This document shows, piece by piece, positions 41,840 to 50,313 of a stretch of DNA of 64,000 bases; within the stretch, counting starts at the first letter, position 1, and every line of letters begins with the position of its first letter. The DNA is from Pseudomonas chlororaphis (GTDB lineage Bacteria > Pseudomonadota > Gammaproteobacteria > Pseudomonadales > Pseudomonadaceae). Below the pieces are notes generated by a model. It saw only the letters and a list, made by a program, of their open reading frames with translations, was not told the DNA's origin and searched no databases. The DNA lies in contig NZ_MOAL01000006.1 in the NCBI RefSeq assembly GCF_003731765.1, positions 192,563-256,562 on the forward strand. Reading direction: 5' to 3'. Position numbers and translations under genes: made by a program.

Positions 41840-42361
41840 TCAGTGTTCCGGGGTTGCGCCGGCGGCTGTGGGGCGGCCCAGGTGTTGCTGGAGCTGCTGC
41901 ACGGCGACTTCCACCGTGGCGATGCAGCCGGCCCAGGTGCAGGCCAGCATCAGGTTGCGTGGCAGCCCGAAGTCTTCCACCAGGAAGCCCTGGGCATCGC
42001 GGCCCTCGGCGTCGTGGGGCACTTGCTCGCGCAAGGTCGCGGGGCCGTCGAAGTAGGCCCACACCGGCTTGCCCAGGGCCACCGCCATGCCCACTTCGAA
42101 GGCGCTGCCGGAGTCCGGTTCCAGGCCGCGAAAGTTGTTCAGGTTGGCCAGCACGGCGTCGCAGTCGCGGATCATCTGCAGGTTCTGCTGGCAGATCTGC
42201 TGCGCCTTGAGCGTTGGCGGCAGGTGCTCGGGGACCTGGTTGTCGAAGGGGTAGAGGCCTTGCAGGCCCTGGGCGCTGCACAGGCTTTTCAGGTAGTCGC
42301 CGTGGGCGATGGCATCGACGCGGAACACATCGAAGCCGGCCAGGTAGATACGCGCGGGCAT
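41840..42361 (-). CDS. Nucleoside 2-deoxyribosyltransferase-like protein
   Basis: A 173-residue Rossmann-like enzyme. The signature RIYLAGFDVFR opens it, NLQMIRDCDAVLANLNNFRG follows and the family catalytic/nucleoside segment is GSAFEVGMAVALGKPVWAYF, with the Glu as the likely nucleophile. Family members transfer deoxyribose between bases or hydrolyse dNMPs. It lies 10 nt after the GNAT gene stop and 22 nt before the NUDIX start, so the three form an operon. A place in nucleotide salvage or cleaning fits the nearby cod genes. Confidence 0.85.
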   Translation of the reverse strand: MPARIYLAGFDVFRVDAIAHGDYLKSLCSAQGLQGLYPFDNQVPEHLPPTLKAQQICQQNLQMIRDCDAVLANLNNFRGLEPDSGSAFEVGMAVALGKPVWAYFDGPATLREQVPHDAEGRDAQGFLVEDFGLPRNLMLACTWAGCIATVEVAVQQLQQHLGRPTAAGATPEH

Positions 42362-42371
42362 GGGGCTTTCC

Positions 42372-42824
42372 TCAATCCAGGGACTTGCTCATGTACACCC
42401 GGTGCAGGCCGTGTTCCACCGCGCGGTGGGTTTCCACATAACCGTGGCGGCCGTACAGGGCAATGTTTTCGGTCATGGCCTGGTTGGTGTACAGGCGCAC
42501 ACAGCTGTGACCGGCCAAGCGTGCCTGTTGTTCGGCAAACGCCAGCAATCGACGGCCATGCCCCTGGCCCTGGGCCTCGGGGCTGATGGCGACGTTGTCC
42601 AGCAACAGGGCTTCCTGGGCGTCGAGCAGGACGATAAAGCCGGCGATCGTTTCGTCCTCTTCCAGCACCCAGGCCTGCTGCGCCAGCACCAGGCAGGAAT
42701 AGTCCTCGAGCATGGGGGCCGGCTCGCGGCCGATGCGGGCGATGTAGGGCGCATAAGCACTTTTGGCAATGCGTTCGATGGCGGGCAGGTCGGCGAGGGC
42801 GGCGGGACGAATGATCGGCGACAT
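42372..42824 (-). CDS. GNAT-family N-acetyltransferase
   Basis: A 150-residue acetyltransferase. The acetyl-CoA loop is NVAISPEAQGQGHGRRLLAF (Q-x-x-G-x-G/A type), and VRLYTNQAMTENIALYGRHG is the usual C-terminal helix-turn. The ATG at 42824 begins MSPIIRPAALADLPAI, which fits the domain start. The acceptor is unknown. It heads the three-gene operon with the deoxyribosyltransferase-like and NUDIX genes. Confidence 0.88.
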   Translation of the reverse strand: MSPIIRPAALADLPAIERIAKSAYAPYIARIGREPAPMLEDYSCLVLAQQAWVLEEDETIAGFIVLLDAQEALLLDNVAISPEAQGQGHGRRLLAFAEQQARLAGHSCVRLYTNQAMTENIALYGRHGYVETHRAVEHGLHRVYMSKSLD

Positions 42825-42893
42825 GGGGCGCGGGCTCCGGCGCAAGGATGGCTGATGTTGCGGTAAAGCTTAGGCGCGGGAACGCCTGGGCAT

Positions 42894-42920
42894 AAAAAAA
42901 CCACCCTGGGGTGGTTTTTG
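42894..42920 (-). terminator. Rho-independent terminator of queD (bidirectional sequence)
   Basis: AAAAACCACCC (42896-42906) pairs with GGGTGGTTTTT (42909-42919) with a 2-nt loop and A/T runs on both flanks. It lies just after the queD stop on the minus strand. Confidence 0.88.
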
Positions 42921-42929
42921 GTGCCGGGC

Positions 42930-43286
42930 TTACTCGCCGCGGTAGATGCAGCCGCTGGTGCAGGTCTCGTGGATGCGGATCGCACTGAGCTCGGGCAGCA
43001 GGGGTTTGAGCTCATTCCAGATCCACTGGGCGAGCACTTCGCTGGTGGGGTTTTCCAGGCCAGGAATGTCGTTCAGGTAGTTGTGGTCCAGGCGTTCGTA
43101 CAGCGGCTTGAAGATCGCCTTGATTTCCGAGAAATCGCGAATCCAGCCGGTGTGCGGGTCAATGTCGCCACTCAGATGGATGCCCACCTTGAACGAGTGG
43201 CCGTGCAGGCGCCCGCATTTGTGGCCTTCCGGTACGTGGGGCAGGCGATGGGCGGATTCGAAGGTAAATTCTTTGAAGATTTCCAC
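42930..43286 (-). CDS. queD: 6-carboxy-5,6,7,8-tetrahydropterin synthase
   Basis: A 118-residue enzyme of queuosine biosynthesis that makes carboxytetrahydropterin from dihydroneopterin triphosphate. The zinc histidines are in FTFESAHRLPHVPEGHKCGR and LHGHSF, and the catalytic Cys is in the HKCGR segment. The C-terminus GLENPTSEVLAQWIWNEL and ETCTSGCIYRGE match E. coli QueD. The start is GTG at 43286 with a weak ribosome binding site. It is a single gene here. Confidence 0.95.
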   Translation of the reverse strand: MEIFKEFTFESAHRLPHVPEGHKCGRLHGHSFKVGIHLSGDIDPHTGWIRDFSEIKAIFKPLYERLDHNYLNDIPGLENPTSEVLAQWIWNELKPLLPELSAIRIHETCTSGCIYRGE

Positions 43287-43614
43287 GGTGTGACCTGTAG
43301 GGCTTGTGTAGCGCGGGTTTTAGGTGATTGCCAGTAGCGGGTGTACTGATCAACGTACTGATGGGTCGTGACTGGGCGTTATTGAAGTGCTCCATTCGAC
43401 CATGGCCGATGGGCGCCAGGCGACCGAATTGGCGCCTAGTCTAACCTGTTTTGGGAATCAGCCCTCGCTGATCCTCCGATAACCGTATTGCGGCCAAGGC
43501 CTGTGCTTTCTGGCGGTTCTGAACTCGACTGCCCAGCCCGGGGGCGTGCTGTCGACTCAGGGCTTCACCGTTCACGCGGGGGAAGGCCTGCTTTGCCGGG
43601 GTTGTCTTTGCGCT
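43287..43614. other. queD upstream region
   Basis: 328 bp between queD and higA without a supported gene. I looked for a preQ1 riboswitch and for a tRNA and found neither. Confidence 0.5.
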
Positions 43615-43914
43615 TCAGGCAACCCATCGTTGTACGACTCCGGCTATTTCCGCTCCATGCTCCTGTTCAGCCTTGCGCAGCTCGTAGGTGGTCTGCAGGT
43701 TGAGCCAGAACTCTGGAGTGGTGTCGAGGCAGATGGCCAGGCGTAATGCCATGTCGGCAGAAACCCCGCCGCGTTCAAGCAGGATGTTGTTCACGGTGGG
43801 GGTGGCGACGCCGAGTGCGCGGGCCAGGGCAGCAGCGCTGAAGCCCATTTCTTTCTGGAAGTCCTCACGCAGGATCTCGCCAGGGTGTACGGGTCGCATG
43901 CCATTTTTGAGCAT
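43615..43914 (-). CDS. higA: HigA-family antitoxin
   Basis: A 99-residue antitoxin that would bind HigB and repress its own operon. MRPVHPGEILREDFQKEMG is the family opening, and the helix-turn-helix is SAAALARALGVATPTVNNIL. The C-terminal TTPEFWLNLQTTYELRKAE is also typical. It follows higB on the same strand by 8 nt. The antitoxin is intact while the toxin is broken. Confidence 0.93.
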   Translation of the reverse strand: MLKNGMRPVHPGEILREDFQKEMGFSAAALARALGVATPTVNNILLERGGVSADMALRLAICLDTTPEFWLNLQTTYELRKAEQEHGAEIAGVVQRWVA

Positions 43915-43922
43915 GATGTACC

Positions 43923-44196
43923 TCAGTGGTAATCGACAATTTCAACGTTTTCAGGGCCTTCTTCGGACCAGACGAAGCACGCGCGCCATTGATCATTGAT
44001 CCGAATGCTGTCCGGCCCGATTCCCGCGCAGGGACTCAAGGCGGTTGCCGGGTGGTGAGCCCAGGTCGCGAAGCTCATTGGCGGCGTCCAGCATCGCTAG
44101 CTTGCGTTCGGCGACGGATTTGATATCGCCCCAGCGTCGCGTTTTTCCGGTTCTGAAGAGCGCTTCCGTGTCAGCGCATGCGAAGCTTCGAATCAT
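43923..44196 (-). pseudogene. higB: higB toxin gene with a frameshift
   Basis: The first frame begins MIRSFACADTEALFRTGKTR and runs to GNRAGQHS, then hits a stop two codons later. The second frame continues the family sequence as SIRINDQWRACFVWSEEG and ENVEIVDYH, ending at 43923. Comparing with the HigB consensus, five bases are missing at about 44004-44007, between CAG repeats (GGACAGCATTCGG where GGACAGCACAGCATTCGG is expected). The product lacks its last 27 residues, which carry part of the ribosome-dependent RNase fold, so the toxin should be inactive. Confidence 0.85.
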
Positions 44197-44207
44197 GGCT
44201 ATGAATG

Positions 44208-44226
44208 CTTAACGTTACTCGTTAAG
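44208..44226. promoter_or_regulatory. Candidate higBA operator
   Basis: CTTAACG-TTACT-CGTTAAG is a perfect 7-bp-arm palindrome 12 bp before the higB start, where HigA autorepression would act. Confidence 0.6.
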
Positions 44227-44286
44227 GCGCGAATGTACGCTGATTTATTGGGTATTCAACGCTTGGTTGAATAGCCAGTTCGACGA

Positions 44287-45366
44287 CTAAAGGGTTAGCA
44301 GGTGGTCCCCCAGGCGGCCAGTGCTGGCCAGCTCGAGGAATTCATCGCCCAGGCGTCGGCTTTCGTCCATGGCGCTGCGCCAGTATTTCTGCCGGCCGGC
44401 GTCGTCGCCCATAAAGCGTTTGAAGTCGTTACGGTCCGGCAGCTTGCCGTAGGGCAGGCGGGCCAGGTACTGCTTCGAGGGGGCCAGCAGAAGCACGTCT
44501 TGCAGGCGCCCGGTATCGCCGCGCCGCCAGGGCAGGCCTTTGTCGAACCAGCCGGGGATGACCTTGTCGGTGAAGTGCGGGTACAGCACCACGTCGTCAC
44601 CGCTGTAGGGCAGGTCCAGGTGGTAGTCCAGCAGGCCGCCGTCGCGGAAGGTGCCGGCTCCGGCGCCGGGCAGGTCGCGCACCCCTTGCATGACCATGGG
44701 GATGGAACCCGAGGCCAGCAGGGCCTGGCGCAAGTTGCCCAGGTCCAGGGGCACGAAGCGCGAAGGGAAGTCGTTCAGGGCGTGCAGCGGCGGCGCCAGG
44801 CGCGGGTCGTGCAGCACCAGGCGTTCGAAGTGCCGTGAGAGTCGCGCGCGGCCCCGCAGGTTGTCGGCGATCACCGAGGACAGGCCCAGCCCCAGGCGGC
44901 CGCGATGGTCATCGGCGAGCAGGCCGTGGCTCTTCACCACCATGATGTTGAGGCGGTAATGCGGGTTGTCGAGGATCGACGCGTCGTGGCCGTCCAGCAA
45001 TTCGTCGAGCATGCGCTGGGAGCTCTGGCTGATGTGCGCCATGGTCACGCCTTTGGCAAAACTTTGCGCGTTGTACAGCCGGCCCAGGCGCTGCAGGCTT
45101 TCGACTGCGTTCGGCAGGCAGGCACTGGCGAAGCGCCAGGAGCCCACCGAAGCGCCGATCAGCGAGCGCTCCCGTGGCGCCGCTGGCAGCCACTCACCGA
45201 ACAGCGCCAGGTCCAGCCCCTGGATACCCAGGGCCTTGGGCCCGCCAGCGGCGCCGGGCAGGGTGCCCACATCGGCCGCACTGAGGCCTTTCTGGCGGAT
45301 GCGTGCCCAGGCGCGGGGGCCGGCCTTGAGGGTCAGGGCGGGGAACTTGATGTGGATAGCGGTCAT
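44287..45366 (-). CDS. Patatin-like phospholipase
   Basis: A 359-residue lipolytic enzyme with the Ser-Asp dyad of the patatin group. The nucleophile elbow is SLIGASVGSWRFASACL (G-x-S-x-G) and the Asp motif is FRDGGLLDYH. The oxyanion GAAGGPKALGI loop lies just before. The ATG at 45366 begins MTAIHIKFPALTLKAG; an ATG at 45387 is possible. There is no signal peptide, so the enzyme is cytoplasmic or delivered otherwise. No neighbouring immunity or secretion genes are seen. Confidence 0.85.
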   Translation of the reverse strand: MTAIHIKFPALTLKAGPRAWARIRQKGLSAADVGTLPGAAGGPKALGIQGLDLALFGEWLPAAPRERSLIGASVGSWRFASACLPNAVESLQRLGRLYNAQSFAKGVTMAHISQSSQRMLDELLDGHDASILDNPHYRLNIMVVKSHGLLADDHRGRLGLGLSSVIADNLRGRARLSRHFERLVLHDPRLAPPLHALNDFPSRFVPLDLGNLRQALLASGSIPMVMQGVRDLPGAGAGTFRDGGLLDYHLDLPYSGDDVVLYPHFTDKVIPGWFDKGLPWRRGDTGRLQDVLLLAPSKQYLARLPYGKLPDRNDFKRFMGDDAGRQKYWRSAMDESRRLGDEFLELASTGRLGDHLLTL

Positions 45367-45454
45367 ACCGGCCTCAGTCTCTGGCAAGCGGGTGAGTATA
45401 AAGAGTGGTGGCGGGATCGGCCGAGTGAAACTTCAGCCCCGGCAATGATGGCCA

Positions 45455-45485
45455 TTCAGTTTCAATTAAGTTCAGTCGGTTAACG
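45455..45485 (+). promoter_or_regulatory. Repeated TTCAGT/TTAA elements before the PepSY-BqsRS operon
   Basis: TTCAGT occurs at 45455 and 45471, with TTCAAT at 45461, TTAAG at 45466 and TTAAC at 45480. It lies 40-70 bp before the first PepSY gene and is a candidate response-regulator site. The BqsR box known from P. aeruginosa, TTAAG-N6-TTAAG, is not matched exactly. Confidence 0.35.
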
Positions 45486-45525
45486 TGCGCAGCATCCGCT
45501 AGCCCGTACGTCCCGGAGACTTCCG

Positions 45526-45834
45526 ATGAAAACCCTGACTGCCCTGTTTACCGCTGCCCTCGTTACCCTGACTGCCAACCTGGCACACGCCCGTGATCTG
45601 GGCCCCGATGAAGCCCTGCGCCTGCGTGACGCTGGTACTATTGTGTCCTTCGAAAAACTCAACGCCACGGCCGTGGCCCGGCACCCGGGTTCCACCGTGA
45701 ATGAAACCGAGCTGGAAGAGGAATACGGCAAGTACATCTACCAGGTGGAATTGCGCGACCCCCAAGGCGTTGAATGGGACCTGGAATTGGACGCCGTGAG
45801 CGGCCAGGTCCTCAAGGATCATCAGGATAATTAA
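45526..45834 (+). CDS. PepSY-domain periplasmic protein 1
   Basis: A 102-residue exported protein with signal peptide MKTLTALFTAALVTLTANLA and cleavage at AHA|RDLG. The mature PepSY domain has ALRLRDAGTIVSFEKLNATA and KYIYQVELRDPQGVEWDLEL. It is the first of four overlapping genes (PepSY, PepSY, response regulator, kinase), so it probably modulates or reports to that sensor. The same order occurs at P. aeruginosa bqs. Paralogous to the next gene. Confidence 0.9.
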   Translation: MKTLTALFTAALVTLTANLAHARDLGPDEALRLRDAGTIVSFEKLNATAVARHPGSTVNETELEEEYGKYIYQVELRDPQGVEWDLELDAVSGQVLKDHQDN

Positions 45835-46148
45835 TGAAGTCGAATCTGCGCGCCGGCCGTCGATTGGCCCTGGCGCTTCTGGCTTTTTGCTCCGTGGCAC
45901 TGGCCCGCGACCTGGACCAGGACGAAGCCCTGCGTCTGCGCCAGCAGGGGGTGATCCTGCCGCTGGAGCAATTGCTGCAGCAGGCCATGGACCGCTACCC
46001 CGGGGCCAAGTTGCTGGAAGCCGAGCTGGAAGAAAAACACGATGTGTACATTTATGAAGTCGAGTTGCTGACCACCGACGGCGTGGTCCGCGAGATTGAC
46101 CTTGAAGCCGCCACCGGGCGTTTATTGAAAGACGAGGAAGACGACTGA
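45834..46148 (+). CDS. PepSY-domain periplasmic protein 2
   Basis: A 104-residue protein similar to the preceding one (EALRLRQQGVILPLEQLLQQ, DVYIYEVELLTTDGVVREID), with signal peptide ending near SVALA|RDLDQ. It starts inside the previous stop (TAATG) and its own stop overlaps the response-regulator ATG (TGATG). The C-terminus ends with an acidic KDEEDD. Confidence 0.9.
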   Translation: MKSNLRAGRRLALALLAFCSVALARDLDQDEALRLRQQGVILPLEQLLQQAMDRYPGAKLLEAELEEKHDVYIYEVELLTTDGVVREIDLEAATGRLLKDEEDD

Positions 46149-46813
46149 TGCGCCTGTTGTTGGTGGAAGACCATGTGTCCCTGGCCGATGAGCTGCTTGA
46201 AGGCCTCAACCGCCAGGGCTATGCGGTGGACTGGCTGGCCGATGGCCGGGATGCGGTCTACCAGGGGGCCAGTGAACCTTACGACCTGATCATTCTCGAC
46301 CTGGGCCTGCCGGGCCTGCCGGGCCTGGAGGTGCTGGCCCAGTGGCGCGCCGGCGGGCTTGCGACGCCGGTGCTGATCCTCACCGCGCGGAGTTCGTGGG
46401 CCGAGCGCATCGAGGGGCTCAAGGCGGGGGCCGATGACTACCTGAGCAAACCTTTCCATCCTGAAGAGCTGCACCTGCGGGTCCAGGCTCTTTTGCGCCG
46501 CTCCCACGGCCAGGCCAACCAGCCGACCCTCAAGGCGGCCGGCCTGCATCTGGATGAAGGCCGCCAGTGCGTGGTGCGCGACGGCGAAGACATCCAGCTG
46601 ACCGCCGCCGAGTTTCGCCTGCTGCGCTACTTCATGCTGCACCCGCAGCAGATCCTGTCCAAAAGCCACTTGGCCGAACACCTGTACGACGGCGAGACCG
46701 AGCGCGACTCCAATGTGCTGGAGGTCCACGTCAACCACCTGCGGCGCAAGCTCGGCAAAAGCGTGATTGAAACCCGTCGCGGCCAGGGCTACCTGTTTGG
46801 CGGGGCGGCGTGA
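46148..46813 (+). CDS. bqsR: OmpR-family response regulator, BqsR/CarR-like
   Basis: A 221-residue regulator. The receiver has the acidic pair in LLLVEDHVSL, the phospho-acceptor Asp51 in DLIILDLGLPG, and Lys in DDYLSKPFHPEEL. The C-terminal winged helix is VLEVHVNHLRRKLGK. I take it as the BqsR/CarR orthologue from the operon order with PepSY genes, kinase, TlpQ and CtpM genes, known to respond to Fe(II) or Ca2+ in P. aeruginosa. The gene name rests on memory of synteny. Confidence 0.88.
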   Translation: MRLLLVEDHVSLADELLEGLNRQGYAVDWLADGRDAVYQGASEPYDLIILDLGLPGLPGLEVLAQWRAGGLATPVLILTARSSWAERIEGLKAGADDYLSKPFHPEELHLRVQALLRRSHGQANQPTLKAAGLHLDEGRQCVVRDGEDIQLTAAEFRLLRYFMLHPQQILSKSHLAEHLYDGETERDSNVLEVHVNHLRRKLGKSVIETRRGQGYLFGGAA

Positions 46814-48123
46814 GGTCGATCCAGCGCCGCCTGAGCCTGGGCCTGGTCAGCGTGATGCTGGTGGTCGGCCTGGTGCTGGCCCAGACCAGCCTTTGGCTGT
46901 TTGAGGTGGGCTTGCAGCGTTACCTTGAAGCCGGTTTGCGCAACGACAGCGAAAACCTGCTGCTGGCCCTGGTGCGCGGCCCCCAAGGCTTGCAGCTGGA
47001 TGAGCGACGCCTGTCGCCGGCTTACCAGCGGCCGTTCTCCGGGCATTACTTCCGCATCGATTTTGCCGACGTGCACTGGCGCTCCCGTTCCCTGTGGGAC
47101 CAGGAGCTGCCGCAGTTGCCCCAGGCCGGTCTGCAAAGCAATTTGCAACTGGGCCCCGAAGGCCAGCAGTTGCTGGTGCTGCGCAGTGACTACCGCCGCC
47201 TGGGGCAGTCGATTTCCATCAGCGTGGCCCAGGATTACACCCCGGTCCGCGAGAGCTTCCAGCGCATGCGCCAGATCGGCGTGGGCCTGGGTGTGGCCGG
47301 CCTGCTGCTGATTCTGCTGTTGCAGCGGGTCACCGTGCGTCGGGCCCTGCGCCCCTTGGAGACCGCCCGCGAACAGATCGCCCAGTTGCAGCAGGGCCAG
47401 CGCTCCCAGCTCGATGCCCAGGTGCCCCTGGAACTGGAGCCCCTGGTGGCGCAGATCAACCATTTGCTGGCCCATACCGAAGACAGCCTCAAGCGTTCGC
47501 GCAACGCCTTGGGCAACCTTGGCCATGCCTTGAAAACACCTCTGGCGGTGCTGTTGAGCCTGGCCTCGAACCCCAAGCTGCAGGCCTACCCGGAGCTGCG
47601 CAAGGTGCTCCAGGAACAACTGGAGCAAGTGCAGCAACGCCTGAACCGCGAGCTCAACCGCGCGCGCCTGGCCGGCGATGCGTTGCCCGGTGCGTTATTC
47701 GATTGCGATGCCGAGGTCCCCGGCCTGCTGGCCACCTTGAACATGATCCACGGCGAGCACCTGGAGTTGAGTTACCAAGGCGTGCCAGGGCTGCAATTGC
47801 CCTGGGACCGGGAAGACTTGCTGGAGCTGTTGGGCAATCTGCTGGACAACGCCTGCAAATGGGCGGATGCGCAGATTCACCTGAGCATCGAGGCCAACAC
47901 CGAGGGTTTTTGCTTGAAGGTGGAGGACGACGGGCCGGGCATTCCCGAGGCGCAACGGGCCCAGGTGTTCAGCCGTGGCACTCGCCTGGATGAACAGACC
48001 GATGGCCACGGCCTGGGGCTGGGTATCGTGCGCGACATCGTCGATGCCTGGGGTGGCGTGCTGCAACTGCACGAGAGCCCCCTGGGGGGCTTGCAAGTGC
48101 TGATCGAGTTGCCCCACCGCTAA
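46810..48123 (+). CDS. bqsS: Sensor histidine kinase, BqsS/CarS-like
   Basis: A 437-residue membrane kinase. TM1 is LGLVSVMLVVGLVLAQTSLW and TM2 is around VGLGVAGLLLILLLQ. Between them is a periplasmic domain of about 130 residues. The HAMP/H-box is LGNLGHALKTPLAVLLSLAS, and the ATPase motifs are LLDNACKWA (N), VEDDGPGIP (G1) and GHGLGLGIVRDIV (G2). It starts with GTG at 46810 and overlaps the regulator by 4 bp. I do not find an obvious RExxE iron-binding motif in the periplasmic part, so the signal cannot be inferred from sequence alone. Confidence 0.88.
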   Translation: MRSIQRRLSLGLVSVMLVVGLVLAQTSLWLFEVGLQRYLEAGLRNDSENLLLALVRGPQGLQLDERRLSPAYQRPFSGHYFRIDFADVHWRSRSLWDQELPQLPQAGLQSNLQLGPEGQQLLVLRSDYRRLGQSISISVAQDYTPVRESFQRMRQIGVGLGVAGLLLILLLQRVTVRRALRPLETAREQIAQLQQGQRSQLDAQVPLELEPLVAQINHLLAHTEDSLKRSRNALGNLGHALKTPLAVLLSLASNPKLQAYPELRKVLQEQLEQVQQRLNRELNRARLAGDALPGALFDCDAEVPGLLATLNMIHGEHLELSYQGVPGLQLPWDREDLLELLGNLLDNACKWADAQIHLSIEANTEGFCLKVEDDGPGIPEAQRAQVFSRGTRLDEQTDGHGLGLGIVRDIVDAWGGVLQLHESPLGGLQVLIELPHR

Positions 48124-48132
48124 AGGGCGCTG

Positions 48133-48154
48133 GCCGGGGGCGCTTGGCCCCGGC
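48133..48154. terminator. Possible terminator between convergent genes
   Basis: GCCGGGG (48133-48139) pairs with CCCCGGC (48148-48154) between the kinase stop and the stop of the chemoreceptor gene on the other strand. No T run. Confidence 0.4.
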
Positions 48155-48165
48155 GGTTGATGGGG

Positions 48166-50313
48166 TCAGACCCGGAACTGATCCATCAGGCCTTGTTGCT
48201 GGTTGGCCAGGCTGTTGAGCGAGCGGCTGACCCGCGCCGACTCATTGGCCCGCTCCGACAGCGACTCGGTGACGTCGCGGATGGTCGCCACATTGCTGTT
48301 GATCTCTTCGGCCACCGCGCTTTGCTGTTCGGCGGCGCTGGCAATCTGCAGGTTCATGTCGCTGATCACCGTGACCGCATCGCCGATCTGGCGCAGGGCG
48401 CTGGCCGCCTGGCCCACGTGCTCGACGCTGCCTTGGGCCTGGCTGTGGCTGTTGTGCATGGCGTCCACCACCACTTGGGTGCCTTGCTGCAGGGCTTCGA
48501 TCACCGTGCGGGTTTCTTCCACCGACTCCTGGGTGCGCCGGGCCAGGTTGCGCACTTCGTCGGCGACCACCGCAAAGCCCCGTCCGGCCTCACCGGCCCG
48601 GGCGGCCTCGATGGCGGCGTTGAGGGCCAGCAGGTTGGTCTGTTCGGCGATGGAACGGATCACTTCCAGTACCGACCCGATCTTCTCGCTGTCGGCGGCC
48701 AGGCCTTCGACCTGGCTCATGGTGCTGCTCATGTCGCTGGCCAGGTGGCCGATGTGGGTGGTGGTGCGGTCGATCACCCGCAGCCCTTCACGGGTGGCCT
48801 GGTCGGCATCGCGAGCCGCATGGGCCGCTTGGGCTGCGCTGCGGGCAACGTCCTGGGCGGTGGCGCTCATTTCATGGGAAGCGGTCGCCACCTGGTCGAC
48901 CTGGCGGTACTGCTGTTCCATGCCGGCGCTGGTCTGGGTGGCGATGGCCGAGGATTGGTCGGCGGTGCCACGGGCGTCCTGCACCGAGCGTTTGACCTCG
49001 GCAATGATCGGTTGCAGCTTGTCGAGGAAACGGTTGAACCAGCCGGCCAACTGGCCCAGTTCATCCTGTTTGTCGTAGGCCAGGCGTCGCGTCAGGTCGC
49101 CTTCGCCGCTGGCAATGTCTTCCAGCATATGGGCCACGCCGAGGATCGGCCGGGTCACGCTGCGGGCCATCAGCCACACCAGCAGCAGGCCGAGCACCGT
49201 GGCCAACAGGCCCAGGCCCAGCTCGATCAGGGTGCCGCTTTGATTGCTCGCATCGAGCTTGTCTTTCAAGGCTTCGGCCGGCCCTACCAGCACCTGCTCG
49301 GGCACATCCAGCAGCACGCCCCAGGGTTTGCCCCCAGGAATCGGGCTGAAGGGCGCCAGCACCTTCAGTTGCTGGTTGCTGTGCAGGCTCTGGGGGCGGG
49401 TGCTGGCGGACAGCAGGCGAATCAGCTCCGCACCGCTGGCCGGGTCCACGCTCTCCAGGCGCTGGCTGAGTTTGCTGGCGTCCGGGCTGTAGCCGGCCAG
49501 CAGGCCCACCGGGCTGATGATGCTGACGTGGGTCTGGCCGTCGTACAGGCGCTGGCTGGCGCTCTGGCTCATGGCTTGCAGGCTGTTGAGGTTGATGTCC
49601 ACCGACAGCGAGGCAATCACTTTGCCGTTGACCAGCAACGGGAAGACGATGCTGGTCATCAGCACCTTCTGGCCGTCGATCACATAGAAGTAGGGCTCGA
49701 TCACGCAGGGCTGGAGGGTCTGGCGCGGGCAGGTGAACCAGGCGTTGGCCGGTTCGCCGCTGGGCCCGCGCTGGGTGTCTTGCATGTCGCTTTCGGGCAA
49801 GGCCATGGACTTCAGCTGGCCGGGGCTGGACTGCGACCAGTACAAGGCGAAGCGGCCCTTTTCATTGCTGCCCAGTTCGCTCTGGTCGGCGAACAATTCG
49901 TCCTTGCCGTCCAGGGCGTTGGCCTCGAACACCAGGGACAGGCCTAGCAGCTCGGGGTTGTTCTGCAAGGCCGACTTGACCTGGCGGGTCATGTCTTCGC
50001 GCAGGTCGAAGGCATCCAGGAAGCGTTTTTCCGCCTGGTCCCGGAGGAACAGCACCTGGCGCGAGAAGCCGTGGCCATATTGGTAGGCATCCATGAATTG
50101 CTCGCGGATCGCCAGGGATTGCACTTCGCCTTGGGCTTCGATGCGCGCCTGGGCCGCTTCGTTGAGCATCTCCATGCTCGAGGCCTTGACCAGCTCGGAG
50201 CTGTGCTCCATGCGATACAGGGACAGGCCTACCAGCAGGGTCACGATGCCCAGCAGACAGAGTCCGGCGAGCAGGGTGATTTTCCATTGAATGGAGAGTT
50301 GTCTGGGCAACAT
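48166..50313 (-). CDS. tlpQ: Methyl-accepting chemotaxis protein, dCACHE type (TlpQ-like)
   Basis: A 715-residue chemoreceptor. TM1 is LLAGLCLLGIVTLLVGLSLY, followed by a periplasmic dCACHE domain of about 340 residues. TM2 (LGLGLLATVLGLLLVWLMA), HAMP and the signalling domain follow, with the hairpin tip SIAEQTNLLALNAAIEAARA. Length and position next to a transporter and a second receptor match P. aeruginosa TlpQ, which binds histamine and polyamines and also mediates ethylene taxis. The ligand here is inferred from synteny. AAGGACC lies 7 nt before the ATG. Confidence 0.85.
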   Translation of the reverse strand: MLPRQLSIQWKITLLAGLCLLGIVTLLVGLSLYRMEHSSELVKASSMEMLNEAAQARIEAQGEVQSLAIREQFMDAYQYGHGFSRQVLFLRDQAEKRFLDAFDLREDMTRQVKSALQNNPELLGLSLVFEANALDGKDELFADQSELGSNEKGRFALYWSQSSPGQLKSMALPESDMQDTQRGPSGEPANAWFTCPRQTLQPCVIEPYFYVIDGQKVLMTSIVFPLLVNGKVIASLSVDINLNSLQAMSQSASQRLYDGQTHVSIISPVGLLAGYSPDASKLSQRLESVDPASGAELIRLLSASTRPQSLHSNQQLKVLAPFSPIPGGKPWGVLLDVPEQVLVGPAEALKDKLDASNQSGTLIELGLGLLATVLGLLLVWLMARSVTRPILGVAHMLEDIASGEGDLTRRLAYDKQDELGQLAGWFNRFLDKLQPIIAEVKRSVQDARGTADQSSAIATQTSAGMEQQYRQVDQVATASHEMSATAQDVARSAAQAAHAARDADQATREGLRVIDRTTTHIGHLASDMSSTMSQVEGLAADSEKIGSVLEVIRSIAEQTNLLALNAAIEAARAGEAGRGFAVVADEVRNLARRTQESVEETRTVIEALQQGTQVVVDAMHNSHSQAQGSVEHVGQAASALRQIGDAVTVISDMNLQIASAAEQQSAVAEEINSNVATIRDVTESLSERANESARVSRSLNSLANQQQGLMDQFRV

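Noticed and set aside
43287..43614. A preQ1 riboswitch or tRNA upstream of queD
   Set aside because: No pseudoknot pattern with an A-rich tail, and no cloverleaf or TTCRANYC-type T arm was found.
45466..45484. A BqsR box (TTAAG-N6-TTAAG) before the PepSY operon
   Set aside because: One TTAAG is followed after 9 nt by TTAAC, so neither spacing nor second half-site matches the known box.
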